DNA of 6,607 nucleotides from Nitrospinota bacterium (GTDB lineage Bacteria > Tectomicrobia > Entotheonellia > J063), in contig RFHZ01000172.1 in NCBI GenBank assembly GCA_003696125.1, positions 1-6,607 on the forward strand. Direction: 5' to 3'. Positions within the stretch are counted from its first letter, which is position 1, and the number at the start of each line of letters is the position of its first letter. Of this stretch, positions 1 to 6,607 are shown piece by piece. The translations under genes and the position numbers were made by a program. The notes below the pieces were generated by a model. It did not search any database and was not told the DNA's origin. It was given only the letters and a program-made list of their open reading frames with translations.

Positions 1-251
1 ATCTGAAAGCCGGGGAGATGGTGCTGCGCTCGAACAGCCCGGAGCTGGGGGAAGCGGTCGAGAGCTTGGAGATGGAGTACGAGGGGGAGAGCATGCATAT
101 CAGCTTTAATGCCCGCTATCTGATCGATGTCCTCTCGGTGATCGAAGAAGAGGAGGTGCTGCTGGAGCTGGGAGACCATTTCGGTCCGGCCATCATCCGT
201 CCCAAAGAGGACCAGCATTATCTCTGCGTCGTCATGCCGATGCGCTTGTAG
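1..251 (+). CDS. dnaN: DNA polymerase III beta subunit (sliding clamp), C-terminal fragment
   Basis: This is the 3' end of the beta clamp gene; the first two bases finish a codon that begins outside the window, and 82 residues plus the TAG stop are readable. DnaN forms a ring-shaped dimer around DNA that tethers the replicative polymerase and recruits repair proteins. The fragment covers most of the third clamp domain. It shows the conserved stretch FNARYLIDVLSVIEEEEVLLEL, the following PAIIRP segment, and the terminal VVMPMRL. In E. coli the equivalent MPMRL tail forms part of the hydrophobic pocket that binds clamp-binding motifs of partner proteins. Family members are about 370 residues, so roughly three quarters of the gene lies upstream. 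The stop is intact and recF starts 7 bases later, the usual neighbour order. The identification rests on motif recognition and gene order, and I consider it secure. Confidence 0.96.
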   Translation, partial: LKAGEMVLRSNSPELGEAVESLEMEYEGESMHISFNARYLIDVLSVIEEEEVLLELGDHFGPAIIRPKEDQHYLCVVMPMRL

Positions 252-253
252 GA
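250..253 (+). promoter_or_regulatory. Probable ribosome binding site of recF
   Basis: AGGA sits five bases before the ATG at 259 and overlaps the dnaN stop codon. The overlap with the upstream stop suggests that recF translation is coupled to dnaN. This is a short match and only supports the start choice. Confidence 0.5.
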
Positions 254-258
254 CGACG

Positions 259-5554
<5,296 letters not shown>

Positions 5555-5557
5555 CCT

Positions 5558-5565
5558 GAGGGTGG
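5558..5565 (+). promoter_or_regulatory. Ribosome binding site of the downstream gene
   Basis: GAGGGTGG lies seven bases before the ATG at 5573, in the 18-base gap after the gyrB stop. The good match and spacing set the start of the following gene. No promoter or terminator is visible in the gap. Confidence 0.65.
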
Positions 5566-5572
5566 TATCGAT

Positions 5573-6607
5573 ATGTCAGCCTTTACCCTGGCTGAGGTCA
5601 TTATCGAAAGCCAACCGGAGCAGGCCAATCCGATCGAGCTGGATGCGAGTGAGATCCATGCCGATCTTGCCGGCCGTTTTCCCCACCTCTTCTCCCGCAA
5701 TCCGCCCGATCCGGTCTATGCCAGCATCCGCCGGGCCGTGGGAGAACGGATCGACCAGATCCGTGACCGGATCAAGGAGCTGTACGACCCCTTTGATCCG
5801 CAGCAGAACAAGAGCCTCTATGATCTGGAGGGCCGGTACGGTCTTCCCCGCCACTCCCTCCATCCCCAGGATGTGCTCGTAGAGATAGAGAAGCTCCTGG
5901 CCAGGCAGGGGTACCGGCGGCTCTCCCCGGCAGAGGTGAAGCTCGGCATTACCACGGCCTCTGACATGGGGTTGAGCAACATTAATCTGGAGGATTTCTC
6001 TCTCCTCGCCTTCTTTGCCCAGGGACGCAAGACCATGCAGGTTCCGGTCAATGCCAGGCTGCGCAAGATCTATAACCTCAACCGGAAACTCTTTGAAGAT
6101 CACCTCTTTCGCCTGCGCAAGTTCGGTCCCTGGATCGAGCAGAACAGCGGGTTGCAACGGGTCACCCACTTTGATCGCCTGGTGATGGTGGTCATGCCGG
6201 GAGAGAAGAGAGCGGAAAAAAGGGATAGTAAAGAAGAGGAGCAGATGCTGGAGGCGACCCTGGAAGAGACCAGGGGGGAGATGGTGAAAAAGGGATACAG
6301 CGATGCGGAGTTCGAGGCCACCCGGGCTTCGGTCAAGGCCACCCTGATCCGGAATCTCCGGTGGTGGAAGCGGATGCAGTCGGTGGTCGATCATCTCACC
6401 CTCTTTCCCCTCTTTCGCCGGGTGGTTGCCCTGATCAAAGGGGAAGAGCGTCATGACCGGATGCTGCCGGGAAAGCTCCATGTCTTTGAGTACCGGGGGT
6501 ATGACGAGCGGGGCTATCTCCCCCTCTTCCTCTCCTACCTGGATAAGCTTGTCTCTCAGGTGGAGAACTACAAGCGCCCCTTTGAGGTCGGGTATGCTCT
6601 CCTGACC
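5573..6607 (+). CDS. DUF3754 (TMEM143-like) family protein, 5' part; function unknown
   Basis: An open frame of 345 codons runs to the window end without a stop, so the C-terminus is missing. The start at 5573 follows a clear GAGGGTGG. Visible features: a helical segment with IKELYDPFDPQ near residues 68-78; a GYRRLSPAEVKLGI segment; LEDFSLLAFFAQGRKT, where the family has a conserved aromatic/RG region; and an FDRLVMVVMP strand. This order recalls DUF3754 / TMEM143 proteins (the Y-D/A-P-F-D-P motif, Y..lS..e, f..l..y.rG, and RlVmvv), which end in predicted membrane helices, here beyond the window. A charged, Lys/Glu-rich stretch lies near residues 209-245 and may be coiled or disordered. No catalytic motif, signal peptide or transmembrane helix is visible. 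The family assignment is from memory of its pattern. The close spacing suggests co-transcription with gyrB. Confidence 0.5.
   Translation, partial: MSAFTLAEVIIESQPEQANPIELDASEIHADLAGRFPHLFSRNPPDPVYASIRRAVGERIDQIRDRIKELYDPFDPQQNKSLYDLEGRYGLPRHSLHPQDVLVEIEKLLARQGYRRLSPAEVKLGITTASDMGLSNINLEDFSLLAFFAQGRKTMQVPVNARLRKIYNLNRKLFEDHLFRLRKFGPWIEQNSGLQRVTHFDRLVMVVMPGEKRAEKRDSKEEEQMLEATLEETRGEMVKKGYSDAEFEATRASVKATLIRNLRWWKRMQSVVDHLTLFPLFRRVVALIKGEERHDRMLPGKLHVFEYRGYDERGYLPLFLSYLDKLVSQVENYKRPFEVGYALLT

Noticed and set aside
5576-6481. A 301-codon open frame on the minus strand
   Set aside because: It is antisense to the DUF3754-like gene, has low-complexity Leu/Pro/His-rich translation and no recognisable domain. 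The plus-strand frame has a good ribosome site and family-like motifs.

Overview
This window is a bacterial housekeeping locus with genes in the classic order dnaN - recF - gyrB, all on the + strand, followed by a fourth same-strand gene cut off by the window end. Base composition is moderately GC-rich. The mature GyrB carries the roughly 170-residue insertion between the TOPRIM domain and the C-terminal tail that is typical of many Gram-negative lineages and absent from the short Bacillus-type GyrB. That points to a Gram-negative-type bacterium, but the sequence does not let me name a phylum with confidence.

Layout: positions 1-251 hold the last 82 residues of the DnaN sliding clamp. Positions 259-1440 hold a complete RecF, 7 bases downstream. 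Positions 1424-5554 hold gyrB, which overlaps the end of recF by 17 bases. Positions 5573 to the window end hold the first 345 codons of a gene resembling the DUF3754 (TMEM143-like) family. Gaps are 7, -17 and 18 bases and no terminator hairpin is evident, so the four genes probably form one transcription unit. There is no gene-free stretch longer than 18 bases, and I saw no RNA gene, CRISPR array, insertion sequence or origin region.

The notable element is a 566-residue in-frame intein inside gyrB (2921-4618). It is inserted between Met and Thr, immediately before the Mg2+-binding TDADVDG motif of the TOPRIM domain. It has all the expected splicing signatures: Ser1, block B TxxH, a terminal His-Asn, and Thr as the +1 residue. 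It also carries a LAGLIDADG (DOD) homing endonuclease whose two acidic residues are intact (E323 and D420, intein numbering). Between block B and the endonuclease lies a segment that reads as a Cro/XRE-type helix-turn-helix. Splicing would restore an uninterrupted GyrB of about 810 residues, so active gyrase should depend on splicing. Several sequence features (SVDGEE start, FYVAEG block C, ENFIAG block F) recall archaeal inteins, which suggests transfer, but this is inference.

Functionally, DnaN (replication clamp), RecF (gap repair and RecA loading) and GyrB (supercoiling) are the usual replication/repair cluster. The downstream DUF3754-like gene has no established role in this pathway and its placement may be lineage-specific.
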